Shown here in pieces: positions 32,336 to 40,882 of a stretch of 64,000 bases of DNA. Made by a program: the position numbers and the translations under genes. This DNA comes from Saccharopolyspora_D taberi. GTDB lineage: Bacteria; Actinomycetota; Actinomycetes; Mycobacteriales; Pseudonocardiaceae. The stretch covers positions 1 through 64,000 of the forward strand of contig NZ_BAAAUX010000015.1 of assembly GCF_039534165.1 (NCBI RefSeq). Reading direction: 5' to 3'. The first letter of the stretch is position 1; each line of letters begins with the position of its first letter. A model generated the notes under the pieces. It did not search any database and was not told where the DNA came from. It saw only the letters and a program-made list of their open reading frames with translations.

Positions 32336-33589
32336 TCAGCGCCATTGGCCGGCCTGCATGACCGCCTGGACCCGGCGCACGGCACTGAGGTCGTCGCGTG
32401 GGTTGCCGTCGACGACGAGGATGTCGGCGGCCAGACCGTCGGTGAGCATTCCGGTGATGCCGGCGAGACCGAGTGCGCGGGCGGCGCCGGTGGTGGCGTA
32501 TTCGAGGACCACATCGCGCGGTACTCCGGCCCATTCGTAGAGCTCCAGGGCGGAGGCCAGGTCGTTGAACTGGGAGTTGGCGGTGCCAGCCCGGCTGCCG
32601 GGAAGCTGCTGCACGCCCGCCTCCCAGAACAAACGGAGCTTGCCGTAGAAGATCTCACGCGCCCGCTCGGCTCCCATGTTCGCGGCGATGCGCCGCCAGT
32701 TCAGGCTGGCCGTGGTGCACACGGCGATGCCGCGCTCGGCCATCTCGCGGACGACCTTGTCGTCGTAGTCGATCTGGTGCGGGCCGCTGACGAAGGTGGC
32801 GTGCTCGATCACATTGACGCCGGCCGCGACGGAATCGGCGATGGCCTGCGCGGCGTGGGCGTGGGCTGTCACCGGCAGGCCCGCCTCGGTGGCCGCGGCG
32901 ACGACGGTCTCGATCTCCTCGCGGCTGAACTGGGATTCGTAGGGTGCGGGCCCTTCGCCGGGGCTGAGGTGACCGCCGGAGGCGATCATGCTGATGAAGT
33001 CCACTCCCTGCTCGGCGCGCTGGTGGACGGCCTCGGCCAGGGCGCCGTCGACGACGCCGCCGAGGAACGCACCATCCCCGGCGGGGATGGTCAGGGGAGC
33101 ACCCGCGGTCAGCAGGCGCGGCAGGCGACCGGTAGCAGCATCGGCCTCACGCAGCCGGGCTACGAGGCCGCGGCCGGTGACCTGCGCGTACCGGCCGCCG
33201 CCGTCGCCGGCATAGGCGACCTGGCGGGAGCTGTCGCCGACATCGCGCAAGGTGGTGATCCCGGCCCGCTGGGCGGCGGCGGCGCGGGTGTGCATGTCCT
33301 CCAGCAGCAGGTCGTCGTCGCGCTGCCCAAACCGGTCGATGATCTCGCCCTGGTCAGCGCCGGCGTCGAGGACGAGGTGGGCGTGGCCGTCGATCAGGCC
33401 GGGCATGATCGTGCCGCCGGGGAAGCGGCGGAGTTCGGCGTCGGGGGCCTGCTGGGTGAGTTCGTCGGCCGGGCCGACCGCGGCGATGATGCCGTCGCGG
33501 ACGAGCACACCTCCGTCGGCGATGACCTGGTCGGCCGGTCCGGGTAGGACTCGGTCGGCGGTGAGGAGGAGGTCGGTGGTGTCGGTCAT
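32336..33589 (-). CDS. Amidohydrolase (imidazolonepropionase/prolidase-like)
   Basis: The 417-aa protein has the amidohydrolase metal motif GLIDGHAHLV at about residue 63, a later TAHAHAAQAI (metal His) and VIEHATFVSG (metal His), and the C-terminal GMLTDGLAADILVVDGNP beta-sandwich signature. It should hydrolyse a C-N bond in a cyclic amide or dipeptide-like substrate, in the cytosol. It is the last gene of a five-gene overlapping leftward cassette and overlaps the MAB_1171c-type gene (ATGA). Confidence 0.85.
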   Translation of the reverse strand: MTDTTDLLLTADRVLPGPADQVIADGGVLVRDGIIAAVGPADELTQQAPDAELRRFPGGTIMPGLIDGHAHLVLDAGADQGEIIDRFGQRDDDLLLEDMHTRAAAAQRAGITTLRDVGDSSRQVAYAGDGGGRYAQVTGRGLVARLREADAATGRLPRLLTAGAPLTIPAGDGAFLGGVVDGALAEAVHQRAEQGVDFISMIASGGHLSPGEGPAPYESQFSREEIETVVAAATEAGLPVTAHAHAAQAIADSVAAGVNVIEHATFVSGPHQIDYDDKVVREMAERGIAVCTTASLNWRRIAANMGAERAREIFYGKLRLFWEAGVQQLPGSRAGTANSQFNDLASALELYEWAGVPRDVVLEYATTGAARALGLAGITGMLTDGLAADILVVDGNPRDDLSAVRRVQAVMQAGQWR

Positions 33590-34710
33590 CCCTGCTTGCC
33601 TTTCTGCTCGTCGTCAGGCACGTCGAGCTGTTTGCCCACGGCTTTCGACAGCCGCACGAGCTGGCGTGCGTCGTTGCTGATCACATCGGTGAGGGTGTCG
33701 GTGTCCTCGGGGCGCTGGCCGGTGACCAGCGCGGGGTAGTACTCGCGGCTCAAGGCGGCGAGCTCGGCGCCGAACCCGGTCTCCGGCGGAGAGCCGGTCA
33801 GCCGGGCAAGGCCGTCGGCGCACTCGGTGATCCGCCGGCGCGCCTGGAACCGGCGCATGTCAGCCGATCCGAGGCCGCGCTGCGGTCCTACCGTAAGCAC
33901 TAGTTCCGGGTACACCGCGCGGACGGCATTCCACAAGGGGGCCAGTTGCCGGTGCAGCCACCAGGCACGGACCCAGACCACCATCGCCTGGATGCGGCCG
34001 AGCAGGACGGGTACCAGGATGCCGGCCACCAGGCCGATGGCACCGAGGGTGTCCGAGCGGGCGATGTAGTTATGCGTGTCGGGCACGACGTAGCCGAACA
34101 GGGACAGCAGCGCGGCGGCGCTGTCGATGAGGGTGCTGGCCGCCAGGATCAGCGACCCGGCGGCCACGAGCACCAGGCCGATGCGGGTCATCAGCGTGGT
34201 GCGGCGCAGCCAGCGGATCGCCCAGACACCGGTCTCGCCGAACACCCAGGTCATGTACAACCGGCCGGTGAGCGCGAAGATCCCCGCGGGCAGGGAGATG
34301 TCGGGGCGGTTGTACATCTCCATCGGATCGCCGGTGGAAAACGCCCAGATCGTGCACGCGCCGAACACCGCGATGGCCACCGCCGCCACGGCCAGTGGGC
34401 CGCGCAGGCGGCGCCGGATGGCGGCGGCGTCGGTGTAGCCCTCGATGTAGAGCCTGAACAGCACCAACCCGATCAGGCTGGCCACGATCATGATGTTGGT
34501 CAGCAGCACGACCAGCCGCGGGTCGGCGCCTTCCCACAGGCCGCCGGGCTTGGCGCCGCGGCGGATGATGCTGGAGATGAGGTTGGCGGTGACGACCAGG
34601 ATCAACGCCCACGTGCCGGCGGTCACCGAACGCCGGTACCAGCGGTAGAGCAGCCACGCGGCGAGCAGGGCCACGATCAGGCCCACCCGCAGGATTCCCC
34701 CCGGTTCCAT
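33586..34710 (-). CDS. MAB_1171c-type integral membrane protein (DUF6545 C-terminus)
   Basis: The 374-aa product has about seven hydrophobic helices in residues 1-245 (including LRVGLIVALLAAWLLY and TLGAIGLVAGILVPVLL). A cytoplasmic C-terminal domain follows with WWLHRQLAPLWNAVRAVYPEL and RRFQARRRITECADGLARL, the DUF6545 pattern. Such proteins are annotated as putative transporters and occur beside ImmA/IrrE peptidases and XRE regulators in actinobacteria. It could sense or export a signal; transport activity is not demonstrated. Confidence 0.8.
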   Translation of the reverse strand: MEPGGILRVGLIVALLAAWLLYRWYRRSVTAGTWALILVVTANLISSIIRRGAKPGGLWEGADPRLVVLLTNIMIVASLIGLVLFRLYIEGYTDAAAIRRRLRGPLAVAAVAIAVFGACTIWAFSTGDPMEMYNRPDISLPAGIFALTGRLYMTWVFGETGVWAIRWLRRTTLMTRIGLVLVAAGSLILAASTLIDSAAALLSLFGYVVPDTHNYIARSDTLGAIGLVAGILVPVLLGRIQAMVVWVRAWWLHRQLAPLWNAVRAVYPELVLTVGPQRGLGSADMRRFQARRRITECADGLARLTGSPPETGFGAELAALSREYYPALVTGQRPEDTDTLTDVISNDARQLVRLSKAVGKQLDVPDDEQKGKQG

Positions 34711-35342
34711 CAGATGTCCCCCAACGTCCGTCGAAGTCGCTGGTCAGTAGGCGAGACCGGGTAGACCGATCTGTCCGTGAGCCAGGACAGCATGATGGTG
34801 CCCATCGTCTCCGCTTCCCACTCCGCGACGTCGTCATATAGGGAGCCGGCAACCTCGTCCGGGTGAACCGAAGGGGCGGTACTGCCGGCCTCCTGCGCGG
34901 AGGAGCGCAGCTCGTCGAGCAGGCCCGGCCGGGCCTGCTCGAGTTCGTCGCTGACGGGTGTGGCTCCGTTCTCGCCGGTGCCCAGCACGAGGTGCAGCAT
35001 CGATTCCGGCAGCATGTTCAGGTCGTCGCGGACGTCCTCGACCTTGGGTTCGATCTTCTTCCTAGGATGCTCGGCGAGGATGTGCGCGAGCTCGTGCAGC
35101 ACGATCACCAGCTGGTGGCTGGCGGCGGTGTTGCGCTGGTAGACGATGACTTCGCCGGTGGTGTCCGTGCCGGTGGCGCCGAAGGCGCTATCGACCGGGA
35201 GATCAGCCGGGGCCAAGGTGATCGGTCGCCCGTGGACGCGGGCGACCGCTTCCACAAGCGTCCGCAACGGCACGGGTGGGCGGACGTCGAGCTGCGCAAG
35301 AAGATTGCGGCAGCGGCGGTGCATCGCGTCGTAGTCAGTCAT
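34710..35342 (-). CDS. ImmA/IrrE-type metallopeptidase
   Basis: The 210-aa protein carries the zinc motif HELAHILAEH at about residues 82-91, preceded by a beta region (EVIVYQRNTAASHQLVIVLHE), the normal ImmA/IrrE order. These peptidases cleave partner HTH repressors in response to stress or signals (ImmA-ImmR in ICEBs1, IrrE-DdrO). Two HTH-type proteins are encoded directly upstream, so they are candidate substrates. The start ATG at 35342 is 27 bp past the preceding stop. Confidence 0.85.
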   Translation of the reverse strand: MTDYDAMHRRCRNLLAQLDVRPPVPLRTLVEAVARVHGRPITLAPADLPVDSAFGATGTDTTGEVIVYQRNTAASHQLVIVLHELAHILAEHPRKKIEPKVEDVRDDLNMLPESMLHLVLGTGENGATPVSDELEQARPGLLDELRSSAQEAGSTAPSVHPDEVAGSLYDDVAEWEAETMGTIMLSWLTDRSVYPVSPTDQRLRRTLGDI

Positions 35343-35369
35343 GGCCCCCCGTGACTGTGAGTGGGTAAT

Positions 35370-35747
35370 TCACTTCAACAGTAACGCGGCGTAGAGGGCC
35401 AGATAGTCCTGCGCGGAGGCCGTCACATGCCGGCAGGGGCCGATGATCTGCACGTTCCGGGCTCGCAGCGCCGCGGCCAGCACGAGGACCGCGTCCACGA
35501 GCGCGGTGGTGCGGGAGTCGGAGAAGTACTCCAGCGGCACCTCGAGCGCCAGGGCCAGTGCCCGCTGCTCGGCGGGGGAGGGCAGCACGGTGCCGGTAGC
35601 GAGCCCGGCCAGCCACTCCGGTGTGGCCTCGGCGAGACCGTGGTCACGGACGCGGTCAACGACGTCCTCGGCGGGCCGTTCGCGGTAGAGCAGCAGGAAC
35701 GACAGCCTCTCCGCGAACGCCCGTGGCACGCCGCTTCCCCCGGTCAC
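35370..35747 (-). CDS. XRE-like small repressor-type protein (125 aa)
   Basis: GTG at 35747 overlaps the previous stop (GTGA). The sequence has an HTH-like helical order (FAERLSFLLLYRERPAEDVVDRV, ATPEWLAGLATGTVLPSPAEQRALALALEVPLEYF), the latter matching helices 3-5 of XRE repressors, then a hydrophobic C-terminal helix pair that may mediate oligomerisation. It lies between a larger HTH gene and the ImmA/IrrE gene. Confidence 0.55.
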   Translation of the reverse strand: MTGGSGVPRAFAERLSFLLLYRERPAEDVVDRVRDHGLAEATPEWLAGLATGTVLPSPAEQRALALALEVPLEYFSDSRTTALVDAVLVLAAALRARNVQIIGPCRHVTASAQDYLALYAALLLK

Positions 35748-36247
35748 TGCTGGTCGTCGTCACCGGGCTTGCCGGGGCCCTCACCACGGGCGGGCATCGT
35801 GTTGACCACCTGCAACAACCACTGTTGAGTCGCGGGATCCAGCGACGCGGCCCTGGTGGCGATCCCCTCCACCGCGGCGTTGCGCAGCAGCGCGAGCTTG
35901 TGCAGCTGCTCGTGCATCTGCTCGGTCTTTTCGTCCTCGGTCAGCAGGTAGCCGGGATCGATCTCGAAGAACCGCGCGATGGCGCGCAGCTGCTGCGCCC
36001 CCGGGTTCATGCGCTCGGCGCGGCGCAGGTAGCGCAAATAGTTCGCGCTGATCGTCGGCCCCTGGTCCTTGGTCTTGAGCAAGTACTCCTCGACTTCGTT
36101 GTTCGAGTAGGGCCCTCGTTCCGGCGGATGCACCGCCTCGAACAACCGGTTGATCTTCTCGGCGAGCCTTTCTGCGGCCTGCCGTTCGTACTCGTAGTCC
36201 TCGCTCAACGTCCTCACCCCCGACACTGATGTGCGTTTGATCAGCAT
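35744..36247 (-). CDS. XRE-family HTH regulator (167 aa), head of the cassette
   Basis: The start is uncertain: ATG at 36247 is used, and a GTG at 36217 is also reasonable. Residues ~30-100 have an XRE-like core (AAERLAEKINRLFEAVHPPER...SNNEVEEYLLKTKDQGPTISANYLRYLRRAER...LRAIARFFEIDPGYLL), typical of repressors whose LLTEDE end follows helix 5. The C-terminal region is helical. It transcribes away from the T4SS operon, and an inverted repeat lies in the shared upstream region, so it may repress both. Confidence 0.65.
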   Translation of the reverse strand: MLIKRTSVSGVRTLSEDYEYERQAAERLAEKINRLFEAVHPPERGPYSNNEVEEYLLKTKDQGPTISANYLRYLRRAERMNPGAQQLRAIARFFEIDPGYLLTEDEKTEQMHEQLHKLALLRNAAVEGIATRAASLDPATQQWLLQVVNTMPARGEGPGKPGDDDQQ

Positions 36248-36258
36248 GAACTGCGCAT

Positions 36259-36285
36259 GTCCGTGTTGACATCGGCCAAACGGAC
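36259..36285. promoter_or_regulatory. Candidate operator upstream of the HTH cassette
   Basis: GTCCGT (36259-36264) and ACGGAC (36280-36285) flank 15 bases that include TTGACA on the plus strand. Short arms make this weak, but its position just upstream of the first HTH gene is suggestive. Confidence 0.3.
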
Positions 36286-36607
36286 GAGCACCATTCACTA
36301 GTGTGCGCCAATCATAACGAGCAGGCGCACAGCAGTTATCACAACACGCGCCCATCGTGCGGAGCGCAAGGGCCACTCGGGGAGTTGGTCTTGCTCCATT
36401 CGAGGAGCGCAGTCAGGCGGGGCTGGTGACCGCGCCTGGCAACAAGTGGCCGGCGAGGGGGCCGGGCCACGGGGCTGGCTGTGGGGGTCAGTCGTCAATC
36501 AAGAGGGAAGTCGGCTGTGGGGGTCGGCTTCTGATCAAGGGGAGCCGGTCCTTGTGCCGGTCCGAAATACAGCGTGGGAGCCGATCTCTTCACGCAGGAG
36601 GTGCCAT

Positions 36608-36640
36608 ATGAACCAACCGCGCACACAACGCTGCGCATGA
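36608..36640 (+). CDS. Ten-residue mini-ORF with AGGAGG ribosome site (leader peptide candidate)
   Basis: CAGGAGGTGCCAT precedes an ATG at 36608 that encodes MNQPRTQRCA and stops at 36640. It is far too short for a domain. Its strong ribosome site and position in the long leader of the T4SS operon, upstream of a hairpin, suggest a translated leader that may control downstream expression. No attenuator pairing has been worked out. Confidence 0.3.
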   Translation: MNQPRTQRCA

Positions 36641-36808
36641 CGTAGGTGCCCGGCGACCTCGGGTCGCACAGCAGGCACCCGCCACACATCTCATACGGGC
36701 AGTCCGCGGTGGAAGCGGCGCTCTGTCGCCTTGTCTTCGCCCCGGTACGCATTCCCTTCGGTGACCCCGGCACCCGATCGCCGGGCGCGCATTCCGTGAT
36801 CGTCGCAG

Positions 36809-36832
36809 CTCAGCAGCCCTTCGGGTGCTGAG
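36809..36832 (+). terminator. TTCG-loop hairpin in the T4SS leader
   Basis: CTCAGCA plus CCC pairs with GGGTGCTGAG around a TTCG loop, with one bulged base. It could terminate the mini-ORF transcript or act as a leader structure. Confidence 0.4.
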
Positions 36833-36988
36833 CGGGGGAAACGCGTCTCCGAACACCCGGCCTGCCTTGCCGCTCATCGCGCGTCCCATCGCGCCTCGGA
36901 CCGGTGCACGCACCCCGAGGCCGTGGATCAACGCGCCTTCGTAACCGGCCCGGCCCGCCGCACAAGGGCCGGGAAAGGAGACGAAATC

Positions 36989-38323
36989 ATGGTCGCTTCA
37001 GGGCAAGACCCATTGGGGCGCAACGGTTTCCACCACGCCACGGTCTCGCTGTCTCCGGAGGGCATCACCGGCCGTGACACGCTGCGGACCTCCCTACCCG
37101 GCGGGCCGTCAGCGGTGACGACCGCCCTCACGCATTCCGACCACGGCGAAACGCCTTCTGATCCACCGGCGGCGGGCACCACACCGCCGTCGCTTCCGGA
37201 GCCGGAGCGCACGGCCACCACCACCCAGTGGCCGTGCGCTCCCTCCCCGGCCGACACCACAGACACCCGGTCTGAGCCCACGTTCGCCGGCCAGCCCAGT
37301 TCGGTTCCCGCCGAACCCGCTGGCCTTGAGGAACGCGACCGGCAACTCGCCCGTGCGGCGTGCCAGGCGTGGGCGGAGCTGCCCACGCCGGACGTGGTCG
37401 CCGCGGTGGAAGCCGGGCAGCTGGCCGCGGCCGCCGAGACCGCCGCCGGTTCCGGTGACGAGGCGGGCCTGCGCACCGCCTCGAAGACCGGGCAGGCGGC
37501 CGCGGCCGTGCAGCGGCAGGGCCTGGCGCCCATCAGCGCCGCGCCCGCGGACTGGGCGGGCTTCGGCGACGTGATCCCGGTGCTGTCGGCCTCGCCCGGC
37601 GCGGGGGCGTCCCTGGTCGCCACGGTGCTGGCCGACGCGATGCAGATCGCCGGACTCCGGGTGCTGCTGGTCGACACCGCCGATCCCGCCCGCTCCGGCC
37701 TGGCCGCGGCGGCCCGCACCGAAGGCCCGGTGCTGGCCGGTCCGCACCCGTCGGTGCGCATCCGGGTGTCCTGGCGGGCCCAGGCACTGCTGGCGCGGGT
37801 GGAGACCGACCTGCCGGTGATCACACCGGGCATGGTGCCGCCGCCGCGGTTCTTCAGACCCTCCACCCAGTCGGTGCAGGCCACCGTGGTCGACCTCGGC
37901 CATGACGCGTGGCGGATCGGCGCGCATCCGCTGGCCGGGGCCGGGGCCTGGCTGCGCACCGGTACTCCGCCGCCGCGGCCGGTGCTGGTCTGCCGGGCCA
38001 CCCGGCCGAGCGTGCTGCACGCCGAACAGGTGCTGGCCCGCCTGGACGCCTGGAGCGGTACCGGGGCCACGACCCCACCGGCCCAGCTGGTGGTCGTCGG
38101 CGCCAAGCGCTGGCCCGCAGGGGTGCCCGGCGGTGCCGGACGTCGTGTGTCGGCCCTGCTGGGCGACGCGCTGTTCCTGCCGCACGACCCGGACCTCGCC
38201 ACCACCGGGATCACCGCCGAGGTCACCCCGAAGCGGCTGCGCGAGGCCATCACCCCACTCCTGCGCCGCTGGGAGCTGCTGCCCCAGCCGGCATCCCGCC
38301 GCACGAAGGGAACCGGCAAATGA
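36989..38323 (+). CDS. ParA/MinD-like P-loop protein at the head of the T4SS operon
   Basis: ATG at 36989 follows AAAGGAG. The 444-aa protein has a disordered Pro/Thr-rich N-terminus (about 1-110), a helical linker, then a ParA-like domain: VLSASPGAGASLVATVLADAM, followed by GLRVLLVDTADPARSGL. The layout matches deviant Walker A (xKGGxGKS/T) plus the switch strand, but the Walker A lysine is missing (GAGAS), so ATP hydrolysis is doubtful. A VVDLG strand follows. It probably has a structural or positioning role in transfer; coupled to the pilin-like gene. Confidence 0.6.
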   Translation: MVASGQDPLGRNGFHHATVSLSPEGITGRDTLRTSLPGGPSAVTTALTHSDHGETPSDPPAAGTTPPSLPEPERTATTTQWPCAPSPADTTDTRSEPTFAGQPSSVPAEPAGLEERDRQLARAACQAWAELPTPDVVAAVEAGQLAAAAETAAGSGDEAGLRTASKTGQAAAAVQRQGLAPISAAPADWAGFGDVIPVLSASPGAGASLVATVLADAMQIAGLRVLLVDTADPARSGLAAAARTEGPVLAGPHPSVRIRVSWRAQALLARVETDLPVITPGMVPPPRFFRPSTQSVQATVVDLGHDAWRIGAHPLAGAGAWLRTGTPPPRPVLVCRATRPSVLHAEQVLARLDAWSGTGATTPPAQLVVVGAKRWPAGVPGGAGRRVSALLGDALFLPHDPDLATTGITAEVTPKRLREAITPLLRRWELLPQPASRRTKGTGK

Positions 38324-38619
38324 TCCAGCACATCACGGACACCGTTCTGCCTGTCCTGGCCCAGATTCCCAATCCCGGACCGGTGCAGCCGCCCGGCGCC
38401 GAGAAGGTTCTGGAAGCGGTCGGCAACGTGAAGTGGGGCGCGGGAATCGCGCTGCTCGTTGGCTTCTTTATCGGCCTCCTGGTCTGGGCCGGTGGCCGGT
38501 GGGTCGACCACCACCGCGCCGGCAAGGTCGGCGTGATCATGATGCTCTGCGCCCTCGGCGGCGGCATCTTGTACGGGGTCGGCTACCAGCTGATCAACCA
38601 CTTCGCGTCGGGGGCCTGA
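38320..38619 (+). CDS. VirB2/TrbC-like pilin subunit
   Basis: ATG at 38320 overlaps the previous stop. The 99-aa protein has an N-terminal polar region and two long hydrophobic helices (about residues 38-60 and 68-91) joined by a short basic loop (RWVDHHRAGK), the two-helix hairpin of VirB2-type pilins and their Gram-positive counterparts. Its position immediately before the VirB8- and VirB6-like genes supports the call. No obvious signal-peptide cleavage site is seen. Confidence 0.65.
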   Translation: MIQHITDTVLPVLAQIPNPGPVQPPGAEKVLEAVGNVKWGAGIALLVGFFIGLLVWAGGRWVDHHRAGKVGVIMMLCALGGGILYGVGYQLINHFASGA

Positions 38620-38622
38620 GTC

Positions 38623-39438
38623 ATGGCCCCGCCCTTCACCGAACAGCAGCAGCGCCGGCGCCGTGCCGGGCTGGCCCTGTCGATGATCGCGCTGGCAGTG
38701 CTGGCGGTCCTCGCGTTGGCCGGGGCGCTGGTGGTCTCGCACTACATCACTAGCGCGCCCGCACCGGCTCCGGCCCCACCCCGTCCGGGGCCGGCACCGG
38801 ATACCGGTGGCTGGGATCTGGCCGCCGAGCACGCGCTGGCCACGGCCCCGATGGTCGCTCTGCCGCCGCAGTCCGCCCAGCCGCAGCCGATGACCACCGA
38901 GCGGGCCGGGGATCCGATCGTGGTCCCGCCTGCCGGGCAGACGGCCGGGCGGTGGGTCGCCGGTGGGTTCCCTTCCACCCCGGAAGGCGCCCTGGGGCAG
39001 CTCAAGGTCCTCGACGAGGCCGCGATGCGCGGCGGGGATCCCGCCACCTATGCCCTGGGGTACCGGACGCTGGCGTTGCCCGGCGCTCCGCAGCCCGAGA
39101 ACACCGGGCTGTATTCGCTGCTGCGTTCCATGCGCAGCAGCGCCGGGCTCAACCCGACCGGGCCGCTGCCGGACCTGACGGTGACCTACCAGGTCACGCA
39201 CGGGCAGATCAAAGGCGTTGTCGACGACGGCCGCTACGTCGTGGCCTGCGTGCTTGGTCAGCTCTCGGTCGATTACCAGGGCCAGACCCTGACCGCCGGC
39301 GTCGGCGATTGCCAGGCCCTGCGGCACGTCGGCGGCGACTGGCGGATCTCTCCCGGCCCGCTGGCGGCTCCGGCCCCGTGTGCCTGGCCCGGCAGCGCGG
39401 ATGCGGTCCATGCCGGCTACCGGGATCTGAGGAGCTGA
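38623..39438 (+). CDS. TcpC/VirB8-like conjugal transfer protein
   Basis: The 271-aa product has a short basic N-terminus, one transmembrane helix (about 17-42), a Pro/Ala-rich linker and an extracytoplasmic domain. The domain's last part (TVTYQVTHGQIKGVVDDGRYVVACVLGQLSVDYQG...HVGGDWRISPGP) is NTF2-like, as in TcpC and VirB8. Such proteins form the periplasmic/outer side of the Gram-positive channel. ATG at 38623, three bases after the pilin stop. Confidence 0.7.
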   Translation: MAPPFTEQQQRRRRAGLALSMIALAVLAVLALAGALVVSHYITSAPAPAPAPPRPGPAPDTGGWDLAAEHALATAPMVALPPQSAQPQPMTTERAGDPIVVPPAGQTAGRWVAGGFPSTPEGALGQLKVLDEAAMRGGDPATYALGYRTLALPGAPQPENTGLYSLLRSMRSSAGLNPTGPLPDLTVTYQVTHGQIKGVVDDGRYVVACVLGQLSVDYQGQTLTAGVGDCQALRHVGGDWRISPGPLAAPAPCAWPGSADAVHAGYRDLRS

Positions 39439-39439
39439 C

Positions 39440-40882
39440 ATGCCCATACCCGTTTTTCCCATCGACCCCATCGGCTCCATCGGCGACTCCTTCGGCTCCA
39501 TCGGCGACGCCCTAGGCAGCAAGCTCAAGGAACTCGTCGTCAGCGCCTTCGAGTCCGCGATGCAGGCGCTATGGGACGGCAGCCTGTGGATCCTGCGGGA
39601 GGCGTTCAAGCTCGCCGACCAGTTCTCGGTGTTCACAGTGGACACACGCGAAGGCCCGATCGCCGTGCTGTGGCCGATGATGCTGTGGATCTCCGGGGTG
39701 CTCGCGCTCGGCTTGTTCTTCTGGCAGATGACCATGACCTCGCTTCGCGGGGGCCGTGGGTTCATGCGGTTGGTCGGCGGTCCGGTGCAGTACGGCATCG
39801 CCCTGGCGATCACGGTCGGCATGGTGGCCGGGTTTCTCACCGCGGCCGACGGGCTCACCAACGGCATCCTCGAATACGGCCTCCAGTCGGCCAACTTCCA
39901 GGACGCTCTGACCCACACCACCTTCGCCGACGGCGCGGTCGACGGGGTCAAGGCCGTCGTGCTCGGGATCTGCGCGTTCATCGGCGTCATCCCCGCGGGC
40001 ATCGGCTACGTGCTGGAGATGTTGTTCCGTGAAGCCGCGATCTACGTGCTCGTGGCCACGATCCCGATCACCGCGGCCGGGCTGCTGGCCAACGTCACCA
40101 AGTCCTGGTTCTGGAAAGCGGTGCGCTGGATCTTGGCGTGCATCGCGATGAAGCCCGTGCTGGCGCTGACGCTGGTGCTGGGTGTGGCTATCGCCGGCGG
40201 TTCGAAGGGCCTGTCCGGGCTGCTGGCCGGGGTCGGAGTCCTGATCATCTCGATCCTCGTCCCGTTCGTGCTATTCCGGCTGTTTGCCTTCGTCGACCCG
40301 AACTCCGACGCCGGCGCGGCATTCCGCGACGCGCTGTCGTCGGCCGGGATCGACTCCTACGGCGCGAACAACCCGGCCATGCAGGCCGCCGGCGCAGGTG
40401 CCGGCGGCGGGGGCGGGGGCGGCGGTGACGCGCAGGAGTCGGCCAACACCGGCCGGTTCGACGAGGCGATGGCCGACTACGCCAACGACGAGATGGACAC
40501 CCACGGCGTCGGCAGCGGTTCCGGTGGCGGTTCCGGCGGAGGTGGGGGCCAGAGCTCGAATGCCTCGTCCGCACCGGATTCCGGCGATGAGGACGACTCC
40601 GACGGCGGTTCCGGCTCGGCGCCTGCGGCCAACAGCGGCCAGGTGACCGCCTCCGACGGCATCGGCCCCCAGGGCGTCGGCAGCGACGGCGGCGCAAGCG
40701 GCAACGCAGGTGGCGGCGGCGATCACGAACCGCCACCCCCTGAACCCCCAGACCACGGCGGCCACGGCCCCGACGACGACGGCGGCGGTCCCCACGGCGG
40801 CGGGGGCGGAGGCCCCAAGAGCAGCGGTGGCGGCGGTGGCGCTGCCTCCAGCGAAGCAGCAGAAGCGGCGGTGATCGTGTGA
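39440..40882 (+). CDS. VirB6/TrbL-like polytopic channel protein with Gly-rich tail
   Basis: The 480-aa protein has a short N-terminal region with a near-repeat (GSIGDSFGSIGDALGS), then about six hydrophobic helices between residues 70 and 290 (for example IAVLWPMMLWISGVLALGLFFW). A low-complexity tail (about 310-480) is rich in Gly/Ser/Asp and Pro. The helical core fits VirB6-type inner-membrane channel subunits. The tail is likely disordered and cytoplasmic or exposed. The next gene's GTG overlaps its stop. Confidence 0.75.
   Translation: MPIPVFPIDPIGSIGDSFGSIGDALGSKLKELVVSAFESAMQALWDGSLWILREAFKLADQFSVFTVDTREGPIAVLWPMMLWISGVLALGLFFWQMTMTSLRGGRGFMRLVGGPVQYGIALAITVGMVAGFLTAADGLTNGILEYGLQSANFQDALTHTTFADGAVDGVKAVVLGICAFIGVIPAGIGYVLEMLFREAAIYVLVATIPITAAGLLANVTKSWFWKAVRWILACIAMKPVLALTLVLGVAIAGGSKGLSGLLAGVGVLIISILVPFVLFRLFAFVDPNSDAGAAFRDALSSAGIDSYGANNPAMQAAGAGAGGGGGGGGDAQESANTGRFDEAMADYANDEMDTHGVGSGSGGGSGGGGGQSSNASSAPDSGDEDDSDGGSGSAPAANSGQVTASDGIGPQGVGSDGGASGNAGGGGDHEPPPPEPPDHGGHGPDDDGGGPHGGGGGGPKSSGGGGGAASSEAAEAAVIV

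Larger units (their letters stand above)
36248..36988. other. 741-bp gene-poor region between the HTH cassette and the T4SS operon
   Basis: No convincing large gene is seen on either strand; the frames present are antisense-like or low in coding character. Contents: the weak operator at 36259-36285; repeated GGCTGTGGGGGTC motifs at about 36475-36490 and 36518-36530; a mini-frame with a perfect ribosome site (36608-36640); and a TTCG-loop hairpin at 36809-36832. The T4SS promoter must lie here. Confidence 0.6.

Noticed and set aside
36495..36773. Cysteine-rich minus-strand frame (CPYEMCGGCLLC) as a WhiB-like or zinc protein
   Set aside because: Spacing does not fit WhiB, there is no ribosome site, and the frame continues into low-complexity sequence.
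36928..40002. A 1024-codon minus-strand open frame across the start of the T4SS operon
   Set aside because: It is antisense to four overlapping transfer genes with recognisable domains. High GC makes long antisense frames common, and the translation is low-complexity Ser/Arg/Pro without domains.
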